18,432 nt of DNA from Chromatiales bacterium (GCA_024641465.1 JAHEDB010000007.1:1-18432), one strand, 5' to 3'; shown: positions 1 through 7,562, counted from the stretch's first letter. Program-made: numbers and translations. The notes: generated by a model from the sequence alone, not told the origin.

Positions 1-961
1 GCAGGAATTCAAATTCGATATTAATGAAGAAAATATCCTGCAAAAAATGGTCTTTAATCGCACTAAACGTGAGTCATTACATATCATTCGCGGTGAAAAT
101 GGCTTTCGCGCCATCCCAGTAGAACTGTTCCTCGAAAAAGAAGTGCGTTTCATCTCGGCACCGATAAAATCTTCTCTGTTCGAAACCGGGATGGAAATCG
201 GCCTGAGCGATAACATGATCATGGAAATGGTCGGCATCTTTGGCTGGGATATCGATTTTGCGCAGGACATCCGTAAGGGCGACAATTTCAACCTGATGTA
301 TGAAGAACACTTTCTGGACGGTGAGAAAATCGGTGAAGGCCCAATTCTCGCTGCTGAATTCACCAACCAGGGCAGAACCTACCAGGCCATCCGTTATACC
401 GATGAGAATGGCCGCAATGAATACTTTACCCCCCAGGGACTGAGTATGCGCAAGGCCTTCCTGCGCACCCCGGTAGACTTCCGACGGATCAGTTCCCGCT
501 TTGGCCAGCGTCACCACCCTATCCTTAATCGCCTACGTCTGCACAAAGGGGTCGATTATGCCGCACCCCGTGGCACCCCGATCAAGGCCGCCGGTGATGG
601 CAGGGTCATCTTCCGCGGACAAAAAGGCGGTTATGGCCGCACCGTTATCATCCAGCATGGCGGTCATTACAGTACCCTGTACGCCCACATGTCACGTTAC
701 CATCGCGGCGTCTTTTCCGGTAAACGGGTCCGCCAGGGACAGGTCATCGGCTATGTTGGCAGTTCCGGCCGGGCCACCGGCTCCCATCTGCATTACGAAT
801 TCCGTGTCAACGGCCAACACCGTAATCCGTTGACGGTACGCCTGCCTAACGCAGCCCCTATCGAGGGTAAATACAAGGAAGATTTTGTCTACCACTCGCA
901 GAAAATCCTTGCCCAGTTGATGACCCAGAAGCAATTGAGTGTCGCCAATCTGGCCAAATAA
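1..961 (+). CDS. M23 family metallo-endopeptidase, MepM-like (5' end outside the window)
   Basis: This is a peptidoglycan endopeptidase of the LytM/M23 zinc family, expected to act in the periplasm by cutting peptide cross-links. The reading frame is open to the left edge (codons begin at base 2), so the Met at 47 is internal and the N-terminal part, probably with a signal/anchor and perhaps a LysM or OapA-like domain, is missing. Counting from that Met, residues about 40-140 resemble the Csd3/YebA-type domain that precedes the catalytic domain in MepM. The catalytic domain at about 148-265 has zinc ligands H166 and D170 (HKGVD), H214 (LYAH) and the HLH pair H247/H249, so the enzyme looks active. 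It is followed 33 bases later by anmK on the same strand, which fits shared work in cell-wall turnover. The family call is firm; the exact substrate bond is inferred. Confidence 0.93.
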   Translation, partial: QEFKFDINEENILQKMVFNRTKRESLHIIRGENGFRAIPVELFLEKEVRFISAPIKSSLFETGMEIGLSDNMIMEMVGIFGWDIDFAQDIRKGDNFNLMYEEHFLDGEKIGEGPILAAEFTNQGRTYQAIRYTDENGRNEYFTPQGLSMRKAFLRTPVDFRRISSRFGQRHHPILNRLRLHKGVDYAAPRGTPIKAAGDGRVIFRGQKGGYGRTVIIQHGGHYSTLYAHMSRYHRGVFSGKRVRQGQVIGYVGSSGRATGSHLHYEFRVNGQHRNPLTVRLPNAAPIEGKYKEDFVYHSQKILAQLMTQKQLSVANLAK

Positions 962-994
962 CCGCCCGCCTCAAGACAGTCGATCTAGTCGATA

Positions 995-2098
995 ATGGAC
1001 AAATACATAGGCCTGATCTCCGGCACCAGCATGGACGCCATCGACGCGGTTTTAGTCAGCTTCGAGGCGCCCAATCCGCGCCTGCTGGCCCATCACAATC
1101 TGCCACTCACCAACGATTTGCGCGCCAAACTGGGCGCCTTGCAACAGCCCGGGGATGATGAACTCAATCGCACCGCCCGGCTGGATATTGAAATGGCCCG
1201 CCTGTTTGCCAAAGCGACAATGGAATTACTCGAACAGGCCGGTTGCGCGCCAAGGGAGATCATCGCCATCGGCAGTCACGGTCAGACCATCCGCCACATC
1301 CCCAGCGGTGAGTACCCCACCAGTTTTCAGATCGGCGATCCCAACCTGATTGCAGAAATAACCGGCATCACCACGGTGGCCGATTTCCGGCGCCGAGATA
1401 TGGCCGCCGGTGGTCAGGGCGCGCCCCTGGTGCCGGCCTTTCACAGTCAGGTATTCCGCTCTGACAACCTCAACCGGGTGATCGTCAACATCGGCGGCAT
1501 CGCCAATATCACCATCCTACCGGCCCGACAGGATGAACCGGTTATCGGTTTTGATACCGGCCCCGGTAATGGCCTGATGGATGCATGGATAAACTGGCAT
1601 CAGGGGAAAAATTATGATCCTCAAGGCGAATGGGCTGCCGAGGGTGAAGTCCTGCCCGAACTCCTGGCCAGCATGCTGGCGGATCCCTACTTTGCCCTCG
1701 CCGCCCCCAAGAGCACCGGCAAGGAGTATTTCCATCTCGATTGGCTGCAACACCATCTGAAGAAAAAAATGCCGACCGTCGATGTGCAGGCCACCCTCTG
1801 TGAGTTAACCGCACTCAGTATTAACAATGCCATTCGACTAGTGGCGCCAGCGACCGATGAGGTTTTTGTCTGTGGCGGCGGTGTCTACAACCGACCGCTG
1901 ATGCAAAGGCTGGCGGAACTGCTTAAACCGGCCGAGGTCGCCAGCACCGATGAGCTCGGCCTGCCACCCGACTGGGTCGAGGCCGTCTGCTTTGCCTGGC
2001 TGGCCAAGCAGGCCCTACACCGCAAGCCTGGCAATCTGCCCTCGGTGACAGGCGCCAGGCATGACGTGGTATTGGGCGGGATCTTCTGGGGTAATTAG
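995..2098 (+). CDS. anmK: Anhydro-N-acetylmuramic acid kinase
   Basis: AnmK phosphorylates and opens 1,6-anhydro-MurNAc to MurNAc-6-phosphate, a cytoplasmic step of cell-wall recycling. At 367 residues it has normal family length. The N-terminus carries the ATPase-fold motif GLISGTSMDAIDAVL (residues 6-20). Further motifs are IGSHGQTIRH (92-101), DFRRRDMAAGGQGAPLVP (130-147), VNIGGIANIT (164-173) and GFDTGPGN (185-192), whose Asp187 matches the family's catalytic Asp. The start fits family members, which begin a few residues before the GxxSGTS motif, but no Shine-Dalgarno sequence lies upstream. Instead the spacer holds two copies of AGTCGAT (978-984 and 987-993) just before the ATG. It follows the M23 endopeptidase in the same direction and is probably co-transcribed with it. 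It converges on the citrate synthase gene with a 6-base gap. Confidence 0.97.
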   Translation: MDKYIGLISGTSMDAIDAVLVSFEAPNPRLLAHHNLPLTNDLRAKLGALQQPGDDELNRTARLDIEMARLFAKATMELLEQAGCAPREIIAIGSHGQTIRHIPSGEYPTSFQIGDPNLIAEITGITTVADFRRRDMAAGGQGAPLVPAFHSQVFRSDNLNRVIVNIGGIANITILPARQDEPVIGFDTGPGNGLMDAWINWHQGKNYDPQGEWAAEGEVLPELLASMLADPYFALAAPKSTGKEYFHLDWLQHHLKKKMPTVDVQATLCELTALSINNAIRLVAPATDEVFVCGGGVYNRPLMQRLAELLKPAEVASTDELGLPPDWVEAVCFAWLAKQALHRKPGNLPSVTGARHDVVLGGIFWGN

Positions 2099-2100
2099 GG

Positions 2101-2122
2101 CCAATTAACGTTTATTAATTGG
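2101..2122. repeat. Perfect inverted repeat at the convergent 3' ends of anmK and gltA
   Basis: Arms CCAATTAA (2101-2108) and TTAATTGG (2115-2122) are perfectly complementary around a 6-base loop. The repeat begins 2 bases after the anmK stop and covers the gltA stop codon. Being symmetric it would form a hairpin in both transcripts. The stem is AT-rich and no clear T-tract follows on either strand, so it is a weak candidate for a shared bidirectional terminator or 3'-end stabiliser. Confidence 0.4.
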
Positions 2123-3262
2123 CACGTACTTGCGGACGGGTTCGCCGGTATACATCTGGGTCGGTCGGAAAATACGGTTATCGGACAATTGCTCGCGCCA
2201 GTGGGCCAACCAGCCGGCAGAACGAGCGATGGCGAAAATGGCGGTGAACTGGTCCGCCGGGATGCCCATTTCGGAATAGAGGAGTCCAGAATAAAAATCC
2301 ACGTTGGCATAAACGCCTTTTTTCGCCAGGCGGTCTTCACAAACCTTCTCGACTTCTTTCGCCACCTCAAACATCGGATTGAGGTTACCGCCACGATCAG
2401 CCATAAACTCGGCCATTAAACCCTGCAAGATCTTGGCCCGTGGATCCTTAGTCTTGTACTCCCGATGCCCCATCCCCCAGATGACCTCCTTATTGGCCAA
2501 CTTTTTGTCGACATAGGCGGCTGCCCTATCGGGGGTACCGATTTCTTTGAGCATTTCCAGCACTTTCTGATTGGCGCCACCATGCAGGGGGCCAGACAGG
2601 GCGGCAATAGCCGCAGCAATCACACTCATTGGGCTGGCCAGAGTGGAACCATTCACCAGCACCGAGAAGGTCGAGGCATTAATGGTGTGTTCGGCATGCA
2701 GGATCAGACAGACGTCCATGATTCGCGCCAGTAGCGGATCGGGTTCCTTGCCATTTAACATATAAAGAAAATTTTCCGCGTAGGGCAAATCATGCCGTGG
2801 CAGGATCGGGTCATAGCCATTGCGGATGTGTTCCCACATGGCGACAAACGTCCCCATGCGGGCAATGATCTTGACAGTCATATTATGGATATAGTCGAGA
2901 TCCTGACAGCTATCCGCGCCCGTTAGACATTCATTGCCAGGATAAAACATCCCGAGACACGCCACGGCGGTTTGGAGCATCTCCATCGGATGCCCGGATT
3001 CGGGCAGGGTCTTCATCAGATTACGGATGTGATATTTAACCTGCCGATTATCACGCAATTGCTCGTCAAAATCGCTCAGTTCAGCCGCGGTCGGTAATCG
3101 ACCATCCAGCAGCAACAGGCAGGTCTCTTCAAAGGTACTGTTTTTCGCCAGTTCTTCAATGGGATACCCCCGGTAGGAGAGAATACCCTTTTCGCCATCA
3201 ATATTGGATATGTTTGATTTGGTGGCGGGTACACCTGCCAAACCCGGTAAATATTCACTCAT
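2105..3262 (-). CDS. gltA: Citrate synthase, short form (citrate/2-methylcitrate synthase family)
   Basis: The enzyme condenses oxaloacetate with acetyl-CoA to citrate at TCA-cycle entry. The three catalytic residues are visible: H227 in GPLHGGAN, H266 in MGHREYK and D322 in ANVDFYSG; HAEHTINASTFS (189-200) is the conserved helix before them. At 385 residues it is shorter than the about 430-residue hexameric, NADH-regulated GltA of enterics and resembles the dimeric Gram-positive/archaeal/PrpC type. That group includes 2-methylcitrate synthases, so propionyl-CoA could be the substrate, but no prpB, prpD or acnD lies nearby, which favours citrate synthase. A GAGG ribosome site sits 8 bases before the ATG. 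The gene is read in the same direction as the erpA cluster but is cut off from it by the terminator at 3361-3394. I found no convincing promoter in the gap. Confidence 0.93.
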   Translation of the reverse strand: MSEYLPGLAGVPATKSNISNIDGEKGILSYRGYPIEELAKNSTFEETCLLLLDGRLPTAAELSDFDEQLRDNRQVKYHIRNLMKTLPESGHPMEMLQTAVACLGMFYPGNECLTGADSCQDLDYIHNMTVKIIARMGTFVAMWEHIRNGYDPILPRHDLPYAENFLYMLNGKEPDPLLARIMDVCLILHAEHTINASTFSVLVNGSTLASPMSVIAAAIAALSGPLHGGANQKVLEMLKEIGTPDRAAAYVDKKLANKEVIWGMGHREYKTKDPRAKILQGLMAEFMADRGGNLNPMFEVAKEVEKVCEDRLAKKGVYANVDFYSGLLYSEMGIPADQFTAIFAIARSAGWLAHWREQLSDNRIFRPTQMYTGEPVRKYVPINKR

Positions 3263-3360
3263 CGCCGTTTCCTCGCTATGCTTGTCGTTATTCTGGCTAG
3301 CTGGTGATTTAGTGCCCAGGACTGAATTTTTATATGTTCAGGCACAAGACCAAGGATAGT

Positions 3361-3394
3361 AAAAAAAACAGGCCCTGGCTTTCACCAGGGGCCC
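3361..3394 (-). terminator. Intrinsic terminator downstream of erpA
   Basis: Read on the minus strand there is a GC-rich hairpin, arms at 3385-3393 (GGCCCCTGG) and 3371-3378 (CCAGGGCC) with one bulged base and a 6-base loop, followed almost at once by a run of eight T (3368 to 3361). This is a textbook rho-independent terminator 21 bases beyond the erpA stop. It should end the argC/bactofilin/erpA transcript before gltA. Confidence 0.88.
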
Positions 3395-3414
3395 TTTTCT
3401 ATAGAGATTAAGCT

Positions 3415-3768
3415 TTAAATCGAGAAGGATGAACCACAACCGCAGGTTGTCGTGGCATTGGGATTATTGATCACGAACATGGACCCTTCCAGGCCCTCCT
3501 TGTAATCAATTTCGGCCCCGGTCAGATACTGAAAACTCATCGGGTCGACCAGGAGTTTCACACCCTGGTTTTCAACTTCCGTATCACCATCCTGGACCTT
3601 TTCATCAAAGGTAAAACCGTATTGAAAACCGGAACAGCCACCGCCCGTGACAAACACGCGTAGCATCAGGTTTTCATTGCCTTCTTCCGCGATAAGCTGC
3701 CTGACCTTATTGGCCGCTTTATCGGTAAATTTCAATAAATCTGTCATATTTGTTGCCGTACTCGTCAT
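3415..3768 (-). CDS. erpA: Iron-sulfur cluster insertion protein ErpA (A-type carrier)
   Basis: ErpA is an A-type carrier that hands [4Fe-4S] or [2Fe-2S] clusters to target enzymes; in E. coli it is essential for maturing the isoprenoid enzymes IspG/IspH. The 117-residue protein has the three cluster-binding cysteines, C45 in GGGCSGFQYGF and C109/C111 in the C-terminal CGCGSSFSI, and the length is normal. The DPMSFQYLTGAEIDY segment is typical of ErpA rather than IscA. A GGAG ribosome site lies 8 bases before the ATG; the Met at codon 8 is an alternative start. A sigma70-type promoter with an overlapping IscR-like site lies between it and the bactofilin gene, so it is probably transcribed both from that promoter and by read-through from argC. 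A terminator follows it. Confidence 0.96.
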   Translation of the reverse strand: MTSTATNMTDLLKFTDKAANKVRQLIAEEGNENLMLRVFVTGGGCSGFQYGFTFDEKVQDGDTEVENQGVKLLVDPMSFQYLTGAEIDYKEGLEGSMFVINNPNATTTCGCGSSFSI

Positions 3769-3824
3769 AACACCTGCTCCAACTAACTCATACTATTTTA
3801 GTGGATTACACCCTGAATTTAAAC

Positions 3825-3853
3825 ATTATGGTAATCCCGAGTGAATTAGTCAA
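3825..3853 (-). promoter_or_regulatory. Sigma70-type promoter of erpA
   Basis: Read on the minus strand: -35 TTGACT (3853-3848), a spacer of exactly 17 bases, and -10 CATAAT (3830-3825). Both hexamers match consensus at 5 of 6 positions. The predicted transcript start is near 3818, about 50 bases before the erpA ATG at 3768. The position, immediately after the bactofilin stop codon, fits an internal promoter that uncouples erpA from the argC operon. Confidence 0.75.
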
Positions 3854-3857
3854 GAAT
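3833..3857 (-). promoter_or_regulatory. Probable IscR type 1 operator overlapping the erpA promoter
   Basis: On the minus strand the segment TTGACTAATTCACTCGG (3853-3837) matches the core of the IscR type 1 consensus, YYGACTRWWWYAGTCRR, at 16 of 17 positions; the outer flanks of the 25-base site match less well. The site covers the -35 element and the spacer, where binding of [2Fe-2S]-IscR would block RNA polymerase. In E. coli erpA is a known IscR-repressed gene, so site, position and target agree. The match is read by eye, and no iscR gene is present in the window. Confidence 0.65.
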
Positions 3858-4267
3858 TAAGCGCCTTTACTTTCTTCCCTTTTCTTCAGCTCAACCACGG
3901 ATTTGTCTGATTTATGGACCAGGGTACCATTTACCTCAGCACCCATGGCCATCTCGATCAGGCTGTAGTAGATATTACCGTGGATACGGGCCTTTGTGGC
4001 CACCTCAATGTGGGTCATGGCATGAACATCACCGATAATGGTGCCGTTGACCACCACATTGGGGACCTTGACCTCGCCTTCGATCATGCCCCGATCACTC
4101 AGGGTCAGGATGGAATCTCCACCGCCCTCTTCGGCGATGACATTACCCTTCACCTTGCCATCGATGTGTAGACCACCTTTAAACACAACATCGCCGCGAA
4201 TCTCCGAGTTCTGACCGATGAGTGAATCTATCTGGGCGGTAGTTTTGGGTTTTTTGGTTCCCATCAT
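3857..4267 (-). CDS. Bactofilin (polymer-forming cytoskeletal protein)
   Basis: Bactofilins polymerise without nucleotide into filaments, usually at the inner face of the membrane, and often position cell-wall enzymes. The 136-residue protein has the short right-handed beta-helix domain at about residues 14-115. Its signature start SEIRGDVVFKGGLHIDGKVK (21-40) is followed by hydrophobic/Gly periodicity (IEGEVKVPNVVVNGTIIGDV and similar). The N- and C-terminal tails are short and charged, with no membrane segment. Its ATG overlaps the stop of the preceding gene as ATGA, and AGGAG lies 7 bases before the first of two consecutive ATG codons, so translational coupling is likely. The neighbouring coiled-coil membrane protein is a natural candidate partner or anchor, which is inference. 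No terminator separates it from erpA. Confidence 0.93.
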   Translation of the reverse strand: MMGTKKPKTTAQIDSLIGQNSEIRGDVVFKGGLHIDGKVKGNVIAEEGGGDSILTLSDRGMIEGEVKVPNVVVNGTIIGDVHAMTHIEVATKARIHGNIYYSLIEMAMGAEVNGTLVHKSDKSVVELKKREESKGA

Positions 4268-4983
4268 GTTTTATCTCCTAATTTTTCCAATTCTATGGTT
4301 TTCTCGATTGTGTTCTGGTCTGTGCCGTTGGTAGGAACCACCTGTATCATGGCCCGCAGGGGCTTAAACCCTTCAGGCAGAACCAAATCTTCTTCAAGAT
4401 TCTGAAAGTATTTGAATTGATATCTGATTTCCTTGATCTGTTTCTCGGTTAAGTCTTTCAGACTTAATGTCATCAGTTGTCCATTTAACAATCCTTCCAT
4501 GGACAATTTTACATAGCCCCTTGCCAGGCGTTGATTCTTCAGAACCTGAGTCAACACCACCTTGGAGCGATAACTGCGTGGCTGGCCGGTAGACTCGATC
4601 TTGAAGCGCTGTAGTCGTAAACCCGTTGAGGCATTGTCCGGCGAGACGATCCCTCTATAGAACGCCAGTTCCTCCTTGAGTTCCAGTACTTCTGCCTGAA
4701 GTATTTTCAAATTCACATCCAGTTCCGCGTAGGCCTTTTTCTCTATTTGAGCGGCCCTCTCCAGCACGGCCTTCTGCTCTCGCAATTCCTCGACCTGTCT
4801 TTCCAGTTGTCGCTGCACACCCAGCAGCTCACCGCGTTCCTTGTAGGCCTCGAGACTGTCGAAACCGGAAGAAAATCGCCCGTACTCAAACAGGATCCAG
4901 CCGGCTAAAAAGATAATAGTGGCGGCGAGGACGATGAATACACGGAATCGCCAGGGGCTATGAGGTTTAACAACCAGGGGCAT
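4264..4983 (-). CDS. Membrane-anchored coiled-coil protein, DUF6776-like
   Basis: The biochemical function is unknown to me. The 239-residue protein has a short basic N-terminus, one strong membrane segment at about residues 14-32, and then a long charged heptad-like region (about 43-110, rich in Glu, Arg, Lys, Leu) that should form a coiled coil. A mixed C-terminal domain (about 120-235) is probably periplasmic. This architecture and its place between argC and a bactofilin match the DUF6776 group of gammaproteobacteria; the family name is from memory. The ATG shares one base with the argC stop (TGATG), and its own stop overlaps the bactofilin start (ATGA), so the three genes look like one coupled operon. 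The anchor-plus-coiled-coil form suggests a scaffold or bactofilin partner, which is inference. Confidence 0.82.
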   Translation of the reverse strand: MPLVVKPHSPWRFRVFIVLAATIIFLAGWILFEYGRFSSGFDSLEAYKERGELLGVQRQLERQVEELREQKAVLERAAQIEKKAYAELDVNLKILQAEVLELKEELAFYRGIVSPDNASTGLRLQRFKIESTGQPRSYRSKVVLTQVLKNQRLARGYVKLSMEGLLNGQLMTLSLKDLTEKQIKEIRYQFKYFQNLEEDLVLPEGFKPLRAMIQVVPTNGTDQNTIEKTIELEKLGDKT

Positions 4984-6014
4984 CAGGGGATCACCGCGAT
5001 ATCTTCCAGACCATCTGACTCTTTAAAACCAAACATCACATTCATATTCTGTACTGCCTGCCCTGCTGCGCCTTTTACCAGATTGTCGATGACCGCCAGG
5101 ATCACGACCACTTCGCCTTGCTGGGGCTGATGGATGGCTAACCTGACCATATTGGAGCCACGTACACTCCTGGTTTCAGGATGGGCCCCGGGGGGGAGGA
5201 CATCGACGAAGTACTCACCTTTGTATTTGTTAGTATAAATCATTTGTAAATCTCTGCCGGATTCCGTCAAACGACCATACAGGGTGGCATGAATGCCGCG
5301 AATCATGGGCGTCAAATGGGGTACAAATGTTAAGCCTATCGGTTCTTTACTTACCCGCTGTAATCCCTGCTTAATCTCCGGCAAGTGACGATGCCCAGGC
5401 ACGCCATAGGCCTTAAAACTTTCACTGGCCTCACACAGCAAGGTACCAACGGCAGCCTTACGACCTGCGCCACTGACACCGGATTTGGCATCGGCGATCA
5501 GGCTTGAGGGCTCAATTAACCCCGCCTCCAGCAATGGCAGAAAACCTAATTGCACTGCGGTGGGATAACAACCAGGGTTCGCGACCAGCCTAGCCTGCTT
5601 AATCTGTGCCCGGTTGACTTCGACCAGACCATACACCGCCTCATCCAGCAACTCAGGGCAGGCGTGTTCCATCCCATACCATTGCTGCCATAAAGCGGCA
5701 TCCTTGAGACGAAAATCCGCAGCCAGATCGATCACCCGCACACCCGCCTCCAATAAGCCGGGCACCATACCCATCGCGATACCGTTTGGCGTGGCAAAAA
5801 ATACCACGTCACAGTCGGCCAGCTTGGCGTGTTCCGGTTCACTGAATACCAGATCCAGTCTGCCACGCAAGTTGGGGAACAGATCAGAGACCTGCTTTCC
5901 GGCCTCGCCTCGCGAGGTAATCGCCTGTAATTCAACCTGTGGATGTCTGGCCAGCAGCCGCAATAACTCAACCCCGGTGTAACCTGTCCCGCCGACAATG
6001 CCTGCTTTAATCAT
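4983..6014 (-). CDS. argC: N-acetyl-gamma-glutamyl-phosphate reductase
   Basis: ArgC is the third step of arginine synthesis, NADPH-dependent reduction of N-acetylglutamyl-phosphate to the semialdehyde in the cytoplasm. The 343-residue length is typical of the long ArgC type. The N-terminal Rossmann motif is GIVGGTGYTGVELLRLL (5-21), the catalytic cysteine is C149 in VANPGCYPTAV, and the catalytic-site His lies in GVPGHRHLPEI (H208). SGVSGAGRKA (178-187) is also conserved. The start at 6014 places the glycine motif where family members have it. The gene heads a minus-strand operon with the coiled-coil protein and bactofilin. A terminator-like hairpin lies about 85 bases upstream in its leader, which could attenuate transcription starting further upstream. 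Confidence 0.97.
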   Translation of the reverse strand: MIKAGIVGGTGYTGVELLRLLARHPQVELQAITSRGEAGKQVSDLFPNLRGRLDLVFSEPEHAKLADCDVVFFATPNGIAMGMVPGLLEAGVRVIDLAADFRLKDAALWQQWYGMEHACPELLDEAVYGLVEVNRAQIKQARLVANPGCYPTAVQLGFLPLLEAGLIEPSSLIADAKSGVSGAGRKAAVGTLLCEASESFKAYGVPGHRHLPEIKQGLQRVSKEPIGLTFVPHLTPMIRGIHATLYGRLTESGRDLQMIYTNKYKGEYFVDVLPPGAHPETRSVRGSNMVRLAIHQPQQGEVVVILAVIDNLVKGAAGQAVQNMNVMFGFKESDGLEDIAVIP

Positions 6015-6257
6015 AATGCTTCACTTTAGTAGATAAATTTAGTTTGATTGCTGTGATCGTAATAGACAGGACGCGTGGTTGGCAATTCTGCCGCCAACAA
6101 AAAAGCGGCCAATGCCGCTGACAGTCCCGCTGGGGATTTTATTGTATTTATTATTCACAAGAATCGGAATCAATTTATGCGATTTATCTCGGCGTATTGT
6201 GATTTTTATCGGCAAAACTGGCTAAGTCTTTAACTTTGCCTGCTAGAATAGGCCGTT
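6015..6257. other. Divergent intergenic region between argC and the CLC gene
   Basis: This 243-base non-coding stretch must hold the promoters of both divergent operons. On the minus strand it contains the hairpin at 6099-6119. Possible -10 boxes are TACAAT (minus strand, near 6143-6148), with only a poor -35, and TAGAAT (plus strand, 6244-6249), only 8 bases before the CLC ATG. An AT-rich stretch at 6141-6156 loosely resembles an arginine-repressor half-site pair but with the wrong spacing. No promoter here is confident. Confidence 0.6.
6099..6119 (-). terminator. Terminator-like hairpin in the argC leader
   Basis: Read on the minus strand: AGCGGC (6119-6114), a 4-base loop ATTG, GCCGCT (6109-6104), then a T run continuing to 6099. 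The 6 bp GC-rich stem plus six T has the form of an intrinsic terminator, but it points toward argC and lies about 85 bases before its ATG. It could be an attenuator for a promoter near 6143, or it could terminate stray antisense transcription coming from the CLC side. Confidence 0.5.
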
Positions 6258-7559
6258 ATGCAAAAACCCCATCTAAAACGCACCCGCCGGCAACTCATGT
6301 CGTTCGGCAAATGGAAACTGCGCCTCATCTTCTGGACCAGCGCGATCCTTATCGGTGGAGCCGCGGCTCTGTTCGCCCTCGCCAGCCGGTTTTCTGATAA
6401 CACTTACCACCGGCTGTATGAGTACTCACCCTATCTGGCCTTTGTCCTGACCCCGGTCGGACTGGGCCTGATCGCCTGGCTCACCAAGTACTTCTTCAAG
6501 GGCACGGAAGGCAGCGGCATCCCGCAGGCCATCGCCGCGCTGTCGATGCGGGACAGCGCCCTGCGGGCCACCGTTTTATCATTCAGAATAGCGTTTGGCA
6601 AAGTCATCCTGACCTGTGCAGGACTGATGTGTGGCGCCTCCATAGGTCGTGAGGGCCCGACGGTTCACGTCGGTGCCTCATTGATGTACAGCGTACGCCA
6701 CTTCTTTCCGCTGCGTAGCCGGGATATGCACCGGGCGCTGATCCTCGCTGGCGGAGCCGCCGGTATTTCGGCGGCCTTTAACACCCCCCTGGCCGGTATT
6801 CTGTTCGCCATCGAAGAGATGAGCCGCCAATTTGAGGAACGTACCAGTGGTGTCTTGATCATCGCCGTGGTGCTGGCCGGTGTCACTGCCGTCGCCATTC
6901 TCGGTGACTACACCTATTTCGGCTCCAGTTCGACACAGTTACCCTTTACGGCCATGGCCTGGCTGGTGGTCGGGGTTTCCGCTGTGGTGGGGGGCCTGTT
7001 AGGGGGCCTGTTCAGTCAGACATTAATCCTGGGCACCCGTCGAATAGCCCCGCTGGTAGGTAAATATCCTGTCACGGTTGCCGTTAGTTGCGGCCTGCTG
7101 CTAAGCCTGATCGGCTTGTTGTCCGGCGGACATACCTATGGCACCGGTTACGATGAGGCAAGACATCTGGTTACGGGTACCGGGCAAGGCGATTTTGCTT
7201 ATCCCGTGTTAAAAATGTTCGCCACGATTGCGTCCTACCTGAGCGGCATCCCGGGGGGTATATTTGCCCCATCCCTGTCAGTCGGTGCCGGTCTGGGGGC
7301 AAATCTGGGGATGCTGTTTCAGAGCCTGCCCATGCAGGCACTGGTTATGCTGGGCATGGTCAGTTATTTTACCGGTGTCGTGCAAACACCGATCACGGCC
7401 TTCGTCATCGTCATGGAGATGACCGACAGCTCCTCCATGCTGCTGCCCTTGATGGCCGCTGCCCTGCTTGCCAAAGGTATTTCACATCTGGTGTGTCCAC
7501 GGCCCATCTACCAGGCCCTGGCGGATGCCTACCTGGCCAAAACCTCCGTTGAAAAATAA
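6258..7559 (+). CDS. CLC-family chloride channel/antiporter (ClcA/EriC type)
   Basis: An inner-membrane CLC protein, probably a 2 Cl-/1 H+ exchanger. All anion-pathway elements are present: GSGIP (85-89) with the selectivity Ser, GREGP (130-134) with gating E132, GIFAP (334-338) with Phe336, and Tyr418 near the C-terminus. The internal proton glutamate is also present in LAGILFAIEEM (E187), which favours an antiporter over a channel. The 433-residue protein ends after the last membrane helix and has no CBS or TrkA domain. The ATG at 6258 has only a weak AGG 6 bases upstream; Met14 (6297) is an alternative start. It leads a plus-strand run with the TlpA-like gene 3 bases downstream. Confidence 0.94.
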   Translation: MQKPHLKRTRRQLMSFGKWKLRLIFWTSAILIGGAAALFALASRFSDNTYHRLYEYSPYLAFVLTPVGLGLIAWLTKYFFKGTEGSGIPQAIAALSMRDSALRATVLSFRIAFGKVILTCAGLMCGASIGREGPTVHVGASLMYSVRHFFPLRSRDMHRALILAGGAAGISAAFNTPLAGILFAIEEMSRQFEERTSGVLIIAVVLAGVTAVAILGDYTYFGSSSTQLPFTAMAWLVVGVSAVVGGLLGGLFSQTLILGTRRIAPLVGKYPVTVAVSCGLLLSLIGLLSGGHTYGTGYDEARHLVTGTGQGDFAYPVLKMFATIASYLSGIPGGIFAPSLSVGAGLGANLGMLFQSLPMQALVMLGMVSYFTGVVQTPITAFVIVMEMTDSSSMLLPLMAAALLAKGISHLVCPRPIYQALADAYLAKTSVEK

Positions 7560-7562
7560 TTC

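Noticed and set aside
6145..6159. Arginine-repressor (ARG box) site before argC
   Set aside because: TGTAT and ATTCA half-sites are present but one base too far apart, and the stretch is simply AT-rich.
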